NCBI RefSeq assembly: GCF_002407065.1
Contig: NZ_CP023564.1
Location: 3,162,001-3,226,000, forward strand
DNA length: 64,000 nt
Origin: Brachybacterium ginsengisoli
Lineage (GTDB): Bacteria; Actinomycetota; Actinomycetes; Actinomycetales; Dermabacteraceae
Reading direction: 5' to 3'
In this document: one piece after another, positions 35,078 to 44,184 of the stretch
How the letters are laid out: each line of letters starts with the position of its first letter
Position numbering within the stretch: position 1 is the stretch's first letter
Notes under the pieces: generated by a model
Told to the model about the DNA's origin: nothing
Seen by the model: only the letters and a program-made list of their open reading frames with translations
The model's database searches: none
Made by a program: the position numbers and the translations under genes

Positions 35078-35112
35078 AACATGTGCAGTTCGTTCGCACA
35101 TGTTCCGAACAT
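35078..35112 (-). promoter_or_regulatory. Operator repeats before the dehydrogenase-heparinase unit
   Basis: A perfect 9-base inverted repeat, AACATGTGC (35078-35086) / GCACATGTT (35096-35104), is followed by the palindrome ATGTTC-C-GAACAT (35100-35112). GTTCG words recur in the divergent region at 36210-36240. The sites lie between the regulator gene and the unit it probably controls. Confidence 0.6.
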
Positions 35113-36203
35113 CAGTGGGGCGGAGCGGTCGAGCTCCTCACGGTCAGGCTGGGCCGCAGAGTCACGTGCCGGCTCGCGCTCACGGTGTCCGTTGTGGCGA
35201 GACGCTCGAAGGCCATGGTCGCGGCGAGCGCCCCGATGTCCCGGCTGGGACGGGTCACGGCGGTGAGCGGTACCTCCGCGAGCGCCGCGACCTGGTCGTC
35301 GTAGGCGACGATCGAGAGGTCGCCGGGCACGTCGATCCCGCTGGCCACGGCCACTCCGGTGAGGTCCACGGCGAGGTGATCGGAGTGCACCACCAGCGCC
35401 GTCACGCCGTCGGCGACGGCCTGCTCGAGGAGACCGCGCAGGTGCTCGCCCGGACCGTCGACCTCGTTCACGCCGACCATGTCCGCGCCCTCGTCCAGGC
35501 CCAGCTGCCGCACGGCGCGATCGAGCCCCTGGCGCAGGAACGGCGTGGTCGGCGTGTCGTAGGCGAGCACCCGCAGGTGCTCGTGGCCCAGCTCCACGAG
35601 GTGCTTCACGGCGAGGACCATGCCCGCAGCGTGATCGGTGCGCACCGATTCGAGGGCGTCGCCGACAGGCGCCTCCTCGACGGAGCGTTCGACGAGCACC
35701 ACGGGGATCGTCACCTCGGCGAGCCGGGCGAGCACCTCGAAGGAGTCCGCGACCGTCGTGGTGACCAGCAGCGCGTCGACGCCGCCGGCGAGCAGCCGCT
35801 CGATCTGGTGGCTCTCGCGCTCGCGCTGGTAGCGGGACACCCCGAGCACCACGCGGCCTCCCAGGGCGCGGGCCCGCTCGACCGCGCTGTCGACGATGGG
35901 CGGGAAGTGGTAGCTCGGATCCGGGCTGACCTGGCCGAGCGTGAACAGCGGCGCGGCGGGCTGGAGCGGATCGGGGACCGTGCGCGCGGCGGGACGATGA
36001 CGCAACGCCGCATAGGGCGAGGCGTCCACCGATTCCGCGCCGCCGTGCACACGGCGCAGCCGGCCGTCGTCGGCGAGCTCGCGCAGGTCGCGCCGCACAG
36101 TCATGGGCGAGACGCCGGTGCGGGTCGCGAAGTCCGCCGCGGAGAGGCTCCCGTGCAGCCGGAGCTCCGCGAGGATCCGCTGCTGCCGTTCGTGCACATC
36201 CAT
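35112..36203 (-). CDS. Hybrid regulator: DeoR-type helix-turn-helix with LacI-type sugar domain
   Basis: A 363-residue transcription factor. Residues 1-60 form a DeoR-type winged helix (ERQQRILAELRLHGSLSAAD, GVSPMTVRRDLRELADDGRL). Residues from about 85 on form a periplasmic-binding-like sugar domain as in LacI proteins (ALLVTTTVADSFEVL, VVLVERSVEEAP, LSIVAYDDQVAALAEVP). It stands divergent to the permease operon at 36355 and upstream of the dehydrogenase/heparinase unit, so it probably controls both. Such DeoR-LacI hybrids are known in actinomycetes. Effector unknown, likely an oligosaccharide fragment. Confidence 0.87.
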   Translation of the reverse strand: MDVHERQQRILAELRLHGSLSAADFATRTGVSPMTVRRDLRELADDGRLRRVHGGAESVDASPYAALRHRPAARTVPDPLQPAAPLFTLGQVSPDPSYHFPPIVDSAVERARALGGRVVLGVSRYQRERESHQIERLLAGGVDALLVTTTVADSFEVLARLAEVTIPVVLVERSVEEAPVGDALESVRTDHAAGMVLAVKHLVELGHEHLRVLAYDTPTTPFLRQGLDRAVRQLGLDEGADMVGVNEVDGPGEHLRGLLEQAVADGVTALVVHSDHLAVDLTGVAVASGIDVPGDLSIVAYDDQVAALAEVPLTAVTRPSRDIGALAATMAFERLATTDTVSASRHVTLRPSLTVRSSTAPPH

Positions 36204-36354
36204 CAGGTCTCCGATGTTCGTCTTCTGTTCGAATGGTCAGATTGTCTTGACCGGCATCATGCCACCTGCGGATGCTGTCCAGGCAGTCGGGAGCCCGCGA
36301 TGAGGCGTGCAGACGTCTCGACCGCCCCGTCCGTCCGTGTGCGAAGGAGCCACC
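36204..36354. promoter_or_regulatory. Divergent control region of the polysaccharide locus
   Basis: The 151-base gap contains GTTCG words (36213-36217 and 36228-36233 region) resembling the palindrome at 35100-35112. A TTGACC (36248-36253) could be a -35 for the rightward operon, with GGATGC 17 bases on as a weak -10. AAGGAG precedes the GTG start at 36355. Confidence 0.4.
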
Positions 36355-37362
36355 GTGAACGTCACCTCACCCACCCGTCCGGCCCTGCCGGTGCCCGGTC
36401 CCGCACCGGTGCCCGCCGGGCACGGTCAGGGCACGGCGCCGCTGCGCCGCCGGCTCACCTTCGGAGCACGGGCGCGCCGCGACTACCCGCTCGCGCTCAT
36501 GGTGGTCCCCGCGCTGATCCTGCTGCTGCTGTTCGTGTACGTGCCGCTGCTGGGCAACGTCATCGCGTTCATGGACTACCAGCCGTACATCCCGATCGCG
36601 CAGAGCCCCTGGGTGGGCCTGCGGAACTTCACGCTGCTGTTCGAGGACCCCTCGTTCTGGACCGCCGTGCTGAACACGCTCGAGATCACCGCCGTGCAGC
36701 TGGTGCTGTTCTTCCCGGTGCCGATCGCCCTGGCCCTGCTCATCCACTCGCTGGCCTGGCCCTGGCTGCGCGCGACGCTCCAGTCGGTGCTGTACCTGCC
36801 GCACTTCCTCTCCTGGGTGATCGTGGTGGGCTTCTTCCAGCAGAGCCTCGGCGCCGGCGGCGTGATGAACAACTGGCTGCGCCAGCTGGACCTCGGGACG
36901 GTGAACGTGATGGCCGATCCCGACACCTTCATCCTGCTGATCTCCGCCCAGGTGGTGTGGAAGGACGCCGGCTGGGGCGCGATCATCTTCCTCGCCGCGC
37001 TGGCCGCGATCGACGACTCGCTCTACGAGGCCGCCGCGATCGACGGCGCCGGGGCCTGGGGGCGCTTCTGGCATGTGACCCTGCCGGGGATCCGGCCGAT
37101 CATCGTGCTGCTGCTGATCCTGCGGCTCGGCGACGCGCTCAACGTGGGCTTCGAGCAGATCCTGCTGCAGCGCAACGCGGTGGGACCCGGCGCGGGCGAG
37201 GTCATCGACACCTACGTGTACTTCCACGGCGTGCTCGATGCGAACTGGTCCACCGGCATCGCCGCCGGTCTCATCAAGGGCCTCGTCGGCCTGATCCTCA
37301 TCCTCGCGGCCAACAAGGCCGCCCACATGCTCGGTGAGCAGGGAGTGTACGCGAAGTCATGA
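36355..37362 (+). CDS. lplB: ABC transporter permease, LplB type
   Basis: A 335-residue membrane protein starting at GTG behind AAGGAG. The arginine-rich N-terminus (about 1-45) is followed by six membrane segments and an EAA loop, YEAAAIDGAGAWGRFWHVTL near 220-240. It resembles the LplB permeases that work with LplC and large LplA-type binding proteins in uptake of polysaccharide breakdown products. Its stop overlaps the LplC start (ATGA). It may also serve the orphan LplA-like proteins encoded at 17246 and 19359. The gene symbol is a family label. Confidence 0.9.
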   Translation: MNVTSPTRPALPVPGPAPVPAGHGQGTAPLRRRLTFGARARRDYPLALMVVPALILLLLFVYVPLLGNVIAFMDYQPYIPIAQSPWVGLRNFTLLFEDPSFWTAVLNTLEITAVQLVLFFPVPIALALLIHSLAWPWLRATLQSVLYLPHFLSWVIVVGFFQQSLGAGGVMNNWLRQLDLGTVNVMADPDTFILLISAQVVWKDAGWGAIIFLAALAAIDDSLYEAAAIDGAGAWGRFWHVTLPGIRPIIVLLLILRLGDALNVGFEQILLQRNAVGPGAGEVIDTYVYFHGVLDANWSTGIAAGLIKGLVGLILILAANKAAHMLGEQGVYAKS

Positions 37363-38243
37363 GCACCATCACTCGTCCCGCCTGGGCGGGGAAGCCCCGT
37401 CCCGTGGCCCTCGTCCTCAAGTCCGTGACCATCGTGCTGATCCTCGCGGTGATCCTGTTCCCGTTCCTCACCGTGATCTCGACCAGCCTCTCCAGCGCGG
37501 AGGACGTCGCCGCCGCGGGCGGCTACGTGGTGTGGCCGCGCTCGGTGAGCTTCGAGGCGTACCAGCAGGTACTCAGCGGCGGCATCGTCACCCGTGCGCT
37601 GCTGATCACCGCGGGCGTCACCGCCGTGGGCACCGCCCTCTCCGTGACCGTCACCGTGCTCGCCGCCTGGGGCCTGAGCCGACGCACCTTCTTCCAGGGC
37701 CCGGTGCTGATGACCGTGATGCTCACGTTCCTCTTCGCCCCCAGCATGATCCCGCTGTACCTGGTGGTGAAGCAGCTGGGACTACTCAACAGCCTGTGGT
37801 CGCTCATCCTCCCCGGCGCGTTCAGCGTGTTCAACATGGTGGTGGTGCGCGGCTTCATGATGGGCATCCCGCAGGAGCTCGTGGACTCGGCCAAGATCGA
37901 CGGCGCCGGGGAGTTCCGCATCCTGCGCCAGATCATCGTGCCGCTCTCCCGGGCGGTGATCGCCGTGGTCGCCCTGTTCTACGCCGTCGGCTACTGGAAC
38001 GCCTTCTTCAACGCGATGCTCTACATCGACGACACCGCGAAGTGGACCCTCCAGCTGGTGCTCCGCTCCTACGTGCTGCAGGGGTCATCGCTCGTCGGCA
38101 CCTCGACGGATTCCGTCGCCCCGCCCCCGCAGTCCGTGCAGATGGCCGTGGTCATGATCGCGATCATTCCGATCCTCATGGTCTACCCGTTCGTGCAGCG
38201 CCATCTCACCAAGGGCGTTCTCACCGGTGCGGTGAAGGGCTGA
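37359..38243 (+). CDS. lplC: ABC transporter permease, LplC type
   Basis: A 294-residue permease with six membrane segments and the EAA-type loop VDSAKIDGAGEFRILRQIIV near 178-200. It starts inside the end of the LplB gene and ends 83 bases before the binding-protein gene. The C-terminal RHLTKGVLTGAVKG is the usual ending of this family. Together with LplB and the binding protein it lacks only the ATPase. Confidence 0.92.
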   Translation: MSTITRPAWAGKPRPVALVLKSVTIVLILAVILFPFLTVISTSLSSAEDVAAAGGYVVWPRSVSFEAYQQVLSGGIVTRALLITAGVTAVGTALSVTVTVLAAWGLSRRTFFQGPVLMTVMLTFLFAPSMIPLYLVVKQLGLLNSLWSLILPGAFSVFNMVVVRGFMMGIPQELVDSAKIDGAGEFRILRQIIVPLSRAVIAVVALFYAVGYWNAFFNAMLYIDDTAKWTLQLVLRSYVLQGSSLVGTSTDSVAPPPQSVQMAVVMIAIIPILMVYPFVQRHLTKGVLTGAVKG

Positions 38244-38326
38244 CGCCCCACCTCTCCGATCCACCCCTCCGCGGTTCCCCGCCGCCCTTGTCTTCCCGCC
38301 CTGTCCGTGATCACGAAGGAGTCATC

Positions 38327-40027
38327 ATGTCCCACCTCCCCACACCCCGATCCGCCCGTCCCGCCGTCCCGTCGGCCGGCTCCTCGGCGTTCTCCCGCCG
38401 GCGCCTGCTCTCCGGCGCCGGCGTGGGCCTCGCCGGGATCGCCGGGGCATCCGCCCTCGCCGGCTGCGGCGGATCCGCCGGCGGTGCCGGATCGCCCGCC
38501 CAGATCAGCACCGATCTGGCGGAGCTCCCCACCTACACGGCGATCACGACGGGGCCGACGCCGGACCTGCCGGGCACCGAGATCGTGCAGCCCGCCTACT
38601 TCACGGCGCCGCAGTCGGCCGATCTCTGGCGCTCCGTCGAGGACGCGCAGCTGCCCGAGTCCTCCGACCCCGTCTCCGCGTTCATCATCTCGTACGCCAC
38701 ACCGCCTCCCAGCGACAACCCCTTCCTCGACCAGGTCAACGAGCGCCTGGGGACGACGCTGGACATGCGGATCACCTCCTCGGAGACCTTCACGCAGAAG
38801 TTCGCCACCGTGGTCGCCGGCGGCGACATGCCGGACATGGTCGAGTTCATCGCCTTCGACCTCCCGCCCAACCATCCGCAGCTGCTCGACTCCCAGTTCG
38901 CCGATCTCACCCCGTTCCTCTCCGGGGACGCGATCTCGGACTATCCGAACCTCGCCAACGTGCCGTCGATCTCCTGGGAGAACTGCCGGGTCAACGGGAA
39001 GATCTACGGCACCCCCGTGCACCGGCCCGCCTTCGGGTCGATCCTGGTCTCGCGGCCGGACCTCTTCGAGGAGATCCTGGGAGAGGAGCCCGCTCCCACC
39101 TCGAAGGACGAGTTCACCGCGATGCTCACCGAGGTCACCGACCCCAAGGCGGGGCGCTTCGCGATGACCGGCCAGAGCGCCGGCTCCGCGGTCGAATGGG
39201 GCTGGGACTTCCTGGGCGCCATGTTCGGCGTGCCGAACGGCTGGGGGCTCGAGGGCGGGAAGCTGATCCACAAGTTCGAGACCGAGGCCTGGTTCGAGAC
39301 CCTCGAGTACATCAAGGAGCTGTGGGACCTGGGCGTCTACCACCCGGACACCCCGTCGTCCTCCGGATCCCAGGCGAAGGCGTACCTCGCCGCGGGGACC
39401 TCGCTGCTGCACCAGGACGGCATCTCGGCGCTGCTGGACAAGACCTCGCCCGAGACGCCGTACGACGCGATCGTGCCCTTCGCGGCCGACGGCGGCCCCG
39501 GGATCATGTACCAGGGCAGCTCGCTGTTCTCCTTCACGGCGCTGAAGAAGGCGGAGGACGATCGCCTGGTGGACCAGCTGAGGATCCTCAACTACCTCGC
39601 GGCGCCCTTCGGCTCCGAGGAGAACTTCTTCCTCACCTATGGCACCGAGGGCGAGCACCACACGCGCGGCGGCGACGGATCCGTGTCGCTCACGGACGAC
39701 GGCACCGCCCAGATCTCCCCCTCCGCCGTCAGCTACCTCTCTGCTCCGCCGCAGGTGCTGTTCTCCGCGGTGCCGCTCGAGGACCGTCTCACCCGCGACC
39801 ACACCTGGCAGGGCGCCACCGAGAGCATGCTGCTCAAGAGCGAGGTCGCGGGGCTGTACTCGCCCACCTCCTCGAAGGCGAGCTCCGCGGAGGGCGATGT
39901 CCTCACCGCCGCCACCGAGTACGTGCTCGGGCGCGCGGCACTGGACCCGGTGCACGGCGCGGTCGAGAGCTGGAAGTCCGGCTTCGGGGACACCATCCGC
40001 GGCGAGTACACCGAGCAGCTCGGCTGA
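38327..40027 (+). CDS. ABC oligosaccharide-binding lipoprotein (LplA-like)
   Basis: A 566-residue binding protein. The Tat motif FSRRRLLSGAGVGLAGIAG and lipobox LAGC (about 44-47) follow a 22-residue lead. The mature protein is of the large LplA class (FATVVAGGDMPDMVEF, YGTPVHRPAFGSILVSRPD). GAAGGAG precedes the ATG at 38327. It sits directly behind the LplB/LplC genes and before a secreted DUF4832-like protein, so it probably captures an extracellular polysaccharide fragment for import. Confidence 0.9.
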   Translation: MSHLPTPRSARPAVPSAGSSAFSRRRLLSGAGVGLAGIAGASALAGCGGSAGGAGSPAQISTDLAELPTYTAITTGPTPDLPGTEIVQPAYFTAPQSADLWRSVEDAQLPESSDPVSAFIISYATPPPSDNPFLDQVNERLGTTLDMRITSSETFTQKFATVVAGGDMPDMVEFIAFDLPPNHPQLLDSQFADLTPFLSGDAISDYPNLANVPSISWENCRVNGKIYGTPVHRPAFGSILVSRPDLFEEILGEEPAPTSKDEFTAMLTEVTDPKAGRFAMTGQSAGSAVEWGWDFLGAMFGVPNGWGLEGGKLIHKFETEAWFETLEYIKELWDLGVYHPDTPSSSGSQAKAYLAAGTSLLHQDGISALLDKTSPETPYDAIVPFAADGGPGIMYQGSSLFSFTALKKAEDDRLVDQLRILNYLAAPFGSEENFFLTYGTEGEHHTRGGDGSVSLTDDGTAQISPSAVSYLSAPPQVLFSAVPLEDRLTRDHTWQGATESMLLKSEVAGLYSPTSSKASSAEGDVLTAATEYVLGRAALDPVHGAVESWKSGFGDTIRGEYTEQLG

Positions 40028-40069
40028 CGCCCACGACACCCACCTGCACCCGCAGTTCTCGATGAGGAG

Positions 40070-41692
40070 ATGATGATGCACCATCCCAGCACCCCCGCCC
40101 CCGACACCGCGACCGCCTCCTCGCCTCTGGGCCGACGCACCGTGCTCGGCGCCGCCGCGGTGACCACCGCCGCCGCAGCCGGGGCCCTCTCCGCGGCCCC
40201 CGCCTCCGGGGAGGGACCGGTCCCGGCCGGGCCCTCCGGGACCGAGGTCGATGCACGCGACGGAGCCGTGACCCACCGACCGCCGGCGGACACCACGACC
40301 GTGCTGCGCAATCCCCTGACCGGCTGGGTCCTGTACGGGACGGGGAATCCGGCCGACGACTACTGGACGAACTACGACGCCCTCGTGATCCCCGGGCGCG
40401 AGGACACCGTGCGGGTCGCCGACTACGCCCACACGCTGTACTTCCGCCTCGCCTGGACCGTGCTGAACCCCGAGGAGGGGGTCTACGGCTGGGACGTGCA
40501 CGAGGGGCTGCGCACGATGATCCGCGGCGCGGAGGAGCGCGGGATGCGCCTCGCCTTCCGCGTCGTGGTCGACAGCCGCGACAAGTCCAGCGACTTCACC
40601 CCGGCGTACGTCCGCGAGGCGGGAGCCCAGGGGTACGAGTCGGTGACCGGGTCGACCACCGTGTGGTCCCCCTACCCCGACGACCCGATCTTCCAGGCGA
40701 AGTACGAGACCTTCGTGCGGGCACTCGGCGAGCGCTTCGACGACCCTGTCGAGGTCGACTTCATCGACGGGTACGGCCTGGGCAAGTGGGGCGAGGGCCA
40801 TTCGATGCGGTACCTCGACGACGCGAACCGGGAGGCGGTGTTCCACTGGAGCGTGGACCTCTACTCCGAGGTCTTCGCGAAGGTCCCGCTCGCCATCAAC
40901 TACCACCGGATGATCGGCGGTCCCCTGGACTGGGGTGAGCCGGACCCGGGCAGCGCGGCGCTGCTCGAGTACGCGATCGACAAGGGGTACATGCTGCGGC
41001 ACGACGCCTTCGGCATGACCACGTACTACGGGCAGTGGGAGCGGGACTTCGCCGCGCAGTGGATCGGGAAGCTGCCCATCATGTTCGAGGGCGGGTGGGT
41101 GACGAAGTCGCACAGCTTCTCCGACGATCCGCGCGGGTACGAGACCGTCGAGGACGTGCGTCGCGGCGAGTACGACGACTCCATCGAGGCGCACGTGAAC
41201 ACCATGGACTTCCGCATCAACGAAACCACCTCCTGGTTCGAGGACGTCCCCGAGCTGGTGGACGACTTCATCGCCCAGGGCGGGTACCGGCTCCAGCCCG
41301 TGGAGGCCACCTTGCCGACGAGCATCCCGCGGCAGGTTCCCGTCACGCTGTCCCACACCTGGGCGAACCTGGGCTGGGGACTGTTCCCCGGGGACCTCCC
41401 GCAGTGGGAGGGGAAGTACCGGGTGGCCCTCGCCCTGCTGGACGAGGCCGACGAGCATCGGGTGGTGCAGCTCTTCGTCGACACCTCCGCGCACCCCGCG
41501 CAGTGGGTCCAGGGAGAGACGTACGAGCACTCGTTCGCGGTGACCGTGGGCGGTCCGCCGCGGGAGCGCCTGGCCTGGGGCATCGCCATCATCGACACCA
41601 CGACCGGGAACGCCCCCGGCATCGAGCTCGCCGCCGAGGGCGAGCGCACGGCCGACGGATGGCTGCTGCTGGGGAGATGCAGCGTGCGGTGA
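40070..41692 (+). CDS. Secreted glycosidase-like protein (DUF4832 type)
   Basis: A 540-residue protein with a Tat signal (PLGRRTVLGAAAVTTAAAAG, cleavage near AAPASG). A barrel-like region begins with the RNPLTGWVLYG motif typical of DUF4832/GH42-like proteins and includes FIDGYGLGKWGEGH and RHDAFGMTTYYGQ, where Glu and Asp could be catalytic. A beta-domain ends the protein (about 410-540). It follows the LplA-like gene by 42 bases with GAGGAG before the ATG. Probably acts outside the cell on the same glycan the importer takes up. Family assignment is tentative and activity unproven. Confidence 0.62.
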   Translation: MMMHHPSTPAPDTATASSPLGRRTVLGAAAVTTAAAAGALSAAPASGEGPVPAGPSGTEVDARDGAVTHRPPADTTTVLRNPLTGWVLYGTGNPADDYWTNYDALVIPGREDTVRVADYAHTLYFRLAWTVLNPEEGVYGWDVHEGLRTMIRGAEERGMRLAFRVVVDSRDKSSDFTPAYVREAGAQGYESVTGSTTVWSPYPDDPIFQAKYETFVRALGERFDDPVEVDFIDGYGLGKWGEGHSMRYLDDANREAVFHWSVDLYSEVFAKVPLAINYHRMIGGPLDWGEPDPGSAALLEYAIDKGYMLRHDAFGMTTYYGQWERDFAAQWIGKLPIMFEGGWVTKSHSFSDDPRGYETVEDVRRGEYDDSIEAHVNTMDFRINETTSWFEDVPELVDDFIAQGGYRLQPVEATLPTSIPRQVPVTLSHTWANLGWGLFPGDLPQWEGKYRVALALLDEADEHRVVQLFVDTSAHPAQWVQGETYEHSFAVTVGGPPRERLAWGIAIIDTTTGNAPGIELAAEGERTADGWLLLGRCSVR

Positions 41693-41774
41693 GCCGTCGA
41701 TGGCCCCGAGGCCAGGCCCACCTCGCCTCGGGGCCGACCACCCCTGTTCCACCCGCGCGAAAGGACGATCCCTC

Positions 41775-44000
41775 GTGATCGAAGAGACCATCCGTACCGA
41801 CATCGCCGTGCTGGGCGGAGGCCTGGCCGGCATCTGCGCAGCGATCGGCGCCGCCCGCCAGGGCAGGAAGGTGGTGCTCGCCCAGAACCGCCCGGTGCTC
41901 GGCGGGAACTCCTCGAGCGAGGTGCGGGTGTGGGTGTGCGGGGCGACGGCGCACGGCATCCACCTGTTCGCCCGCGAGACCGGCATCATGGGCGAGCTCT
42001 TCGTGGAGAACCAGTTCCGCAACCCCGAGGGCAACCCCTACTACTGGGACCTGCTGCTGCTGGAGAAGGTGCGGGCGGAGCGGAACATCACCCTGCTGCT
42101 GAACACGGACGTCACCGAGGTCGACGCCGACGGTCCGGCCGCCGCCCGCGTGATCCGCAGCGTGACCGGCTGGATGAGCGGTTCCGAACGACGGATCACG
42201 CTCGAGGCGCCGACGTTCATCGACTGCACGGGCGACGGGCTGGTCGGGCACCTCGCCGGCGCCGAGTACATGACCGGTCGCGAGCCGCGCGCGCAGTTCG
42301 GGGAGTCCTGGGCGCCGGAGGTCCCGGACCAGAACATGCTGGGCAGCACCATCCTGTTCTACTCCAAGGACGTCGGCGAGCCGTCGAAGTTCGTCAGGCC
42401 GGCGTTCGCCATCGATGTCGCCGCCGCCGGGATCCCCGAGCATCGCGTGATCCGCCAGGACATGAAGGGCTGCGCCTTCTGGTGGATCGAGTGGGGCGGC
42501 GAGCTGGACGTGGTGCTCGACAACGAGCGGATCCGCGACGAGCTCCAGGCCGTCTGCTACGGCATCTGGGATCACATCAAGAACTCCGGCGAGTTCGACG
42601 CCGAGAACCTCTCCCTGGAGTGGGTCGGCTCCGTGCCGGGCAAGCGCGAGTACCGCCGCTTCGTGGGCGAGCACGTGCTCACCCAGCAGGACGTGCTCGA
42701 GCAGACGGAGTTCGAGGACCGCATCGGCTTCGGCGGCTGGTCCATCGACCTCCATCCCTCCGGCGGCGTGTACGCCACCGAGCCCGGCTCGAAGCACTGG
42801 CATCCTGACGGGAACTACCACCTGCCGCTGCGCATGCTGTTCTCGAAGAACGTGTCGAACATGTGGATGGCCGGGCGGAACATCAGCGCGAGCCATGTCG
42901 CCTTCGGATCCACGCGGGTGATGGCGACCTGCGCCCTGCTGGGCGAGGCCGCCGGGATCGGGGCCGCCCTCGCGCAGCAGCTGGACGTGTCGCCGTCCGC
43001 GCTGGCGGGCGAGCACGTGGCCGAGCTGCGCCGCGCGATGGTGCGGGCCGACGCCTCGGTGCTGGGCGTGGAGAACGACGACCCGGCGGACCTCGCCCTG
43101 CGCGCCGAGGTCCGGGCGTCCTCCACGAAGACGACTCTCGCCTCCACGCAGAGCGCGGGGACGGTACCGCTGGTGGATGACCTGGGGCTGGTGCTGCCGG
43201 TGGATCCGGTGCTCGACGGCATCGACGTCCTGGTCGACGCGGAGTCGACGACCACGCTGCGTGCGACGCTGCATGCCACGTCGGCGCCGCAGAACTACCT
43301 CCCGGCGGCGGAGGTCGCGGAGGTGAGTGCGGCGGTGGAACGCGGACGGTCGTGGGTTCACCTGCCGCTGGCCTGGAAGCCGGAGACGGCGCAGAACGGC
43401 TTCATCGTCCTGCACGCGAATCGGGAGCTGGCCGTGCACCGAGGAACGTGGGTCGAGCCCGGCACGGTCACGATGATCCACCGCGAGCTGCCCGACAAAG
43501 AGCGGTACACCGAGCAGTGGCGGGCCTGGAAGGAGACCCTGCACGGCAGCGGCATCTGCTTCCGGGCGAGCTCGCCGACGGACGCGTTCCGCCCCGAGCA
43601 GGTGCGGGGCGGTTATGCGCGGCCCTACGGCGGGCCGAACATGTGGGTCTCCGGGCAGGCCGGTGAGGACCCCCAGCCGTGGATCGAGCTGTCGTGGGCG
43701 GAGCCGGTGCAGATCGGCAGCGTGGAGGTCATCTTCGATGACGACGTGAACGAGGACCTCATCAACCTGCACCATCACCGGACGGAGGCGGAGGTGATGC
43801 CGACGCTGGTGCAGGATGCGCGGGTGGAGGTGAAGGTCGATGGGGGGTGGCGCGAGGTGGCCCGGATCGAGGGCAATCGGCAGCGCCGGTGGATCGCCGA
43901 TCTCGGCGAGCTGCCCGTGCAGCGCCTGCGCGTGGTCACCCAGGGAGCAGCTGCGTCGCGCGAGACACGGCTCGTGGCACTCCGGGCGATCACCGCCTGA
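41775..44000 (+). CDS. FAD-dependent oxidoreductase with C-terminal carbohydrate-type beta domain
   Basis: A 741-residue protein starting at GTG behind AAAGGA. The N-terminal FAD domain has the nucleotide motif DIAVLGGGLAGICAAIGAAR, then RPVLGGNSSSEVRV and the late motif NMWMAGRNISASHVAFGSTR, as in the FAD_oxidored group found in polysaccharide loci. From about residue 480 a beta-rich module resembling galactose-binding domains runs to the end (WIELSWAEPVQIGSVEVIFD). There is no signal peptide. It follows the secreted DUF4832-like gene by 82 bases. It probably oxidises a sugar unit or derivative; recent work on related proteins ties them to sugar oxidation, but the reaction here is unknown. 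Confidence 0.78.
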   Translation: MIEETIRTDIAVLGGGLAGICAAIGAARQGRKVVLAQNRPVLGGNSSSEVRVWVCGATAHGIHLFARETGIMGELFVENQFRNPEGNPYYWDLLLLEKVRAERNITLLLNTDVTEVDADGPAAARVIRSVTGWMSGSERRITLEAPTFIDCTGDGLVGHLAGAEYMTGREPRAQFGESWAPEVPDQNMLGSTILFYSKDVGEPSKFVRPAFAIDVAAAGIPEHRVIRQDMKGCAFWWIEWGGELDVVLDNERIRDELQAVCYGIWDHIKNSGEFDAENLSLEWVGSVPGKREYRRFVGEHVLTQQDVLEQTEFEDRIGFGGWSIDLHPSGGVYATEPGSKHWHPDGNYHLPLRMLFSKNVSNMWMAGRNISASHVAFGSTRVMATCALLGEAAGIGAALAQQLDVSPSALAGEHVAELRRAMVRADASVLGVENDDPADLALRAEVRASSTKTTLASTQSAGTVPLVDDLGLVLPVDPVLDGIDVLVDAESTTTLRATLHATSAPQNYLPAAEVAEVSAAVERGRSWVHLPLAWKPETAQNGFIVLHANRELAVHRGTWVEPGTVTMIHRELPDKERYTEQWRAWKETLHGSGICFRASSPTDAFRPEQVRGGYARPYGGPNMWVSGQAGEDPQPWIELSWAEPVQIGSVEVIFDDDVNEDLINLHHHRTEAEVMPTLVQDARVEVKVDGGWREVARIEGNRQRRWIADLGELPVQRLRVVTQGAAASRETRLVALRAITA

Positions 44001-44184
44001 GGGCGGCGCCGAGATCCACCTCGGGTCTCTGGCGCTCGCCGCTGTCACGCCTTCTTCGCCTCCGGTCGACGGGTCGGAGGCGAGGGCGTTCCTCCTCGAC
44101 GCAGAGGTCCCAGAACACCTGGGCTTCCCGGGGAGCTCGGCTACCGTTCGAGGCACCGAGACCGCATCCCCCTGGAGAAGACCC

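Noticed and set aside
33996-37337. A 1113-codon plus-strand open frame
   Set aside because: Covers the antisense of the dehydrogenase and regulator genes and the wrong frame of the permease gene; no domain seen.
38183-42034. A 1283-codon minus-strand open frame
   Set aside because: Antisense to the binding-protein, DUF4832-like and FAD-oxidoreductase genes.
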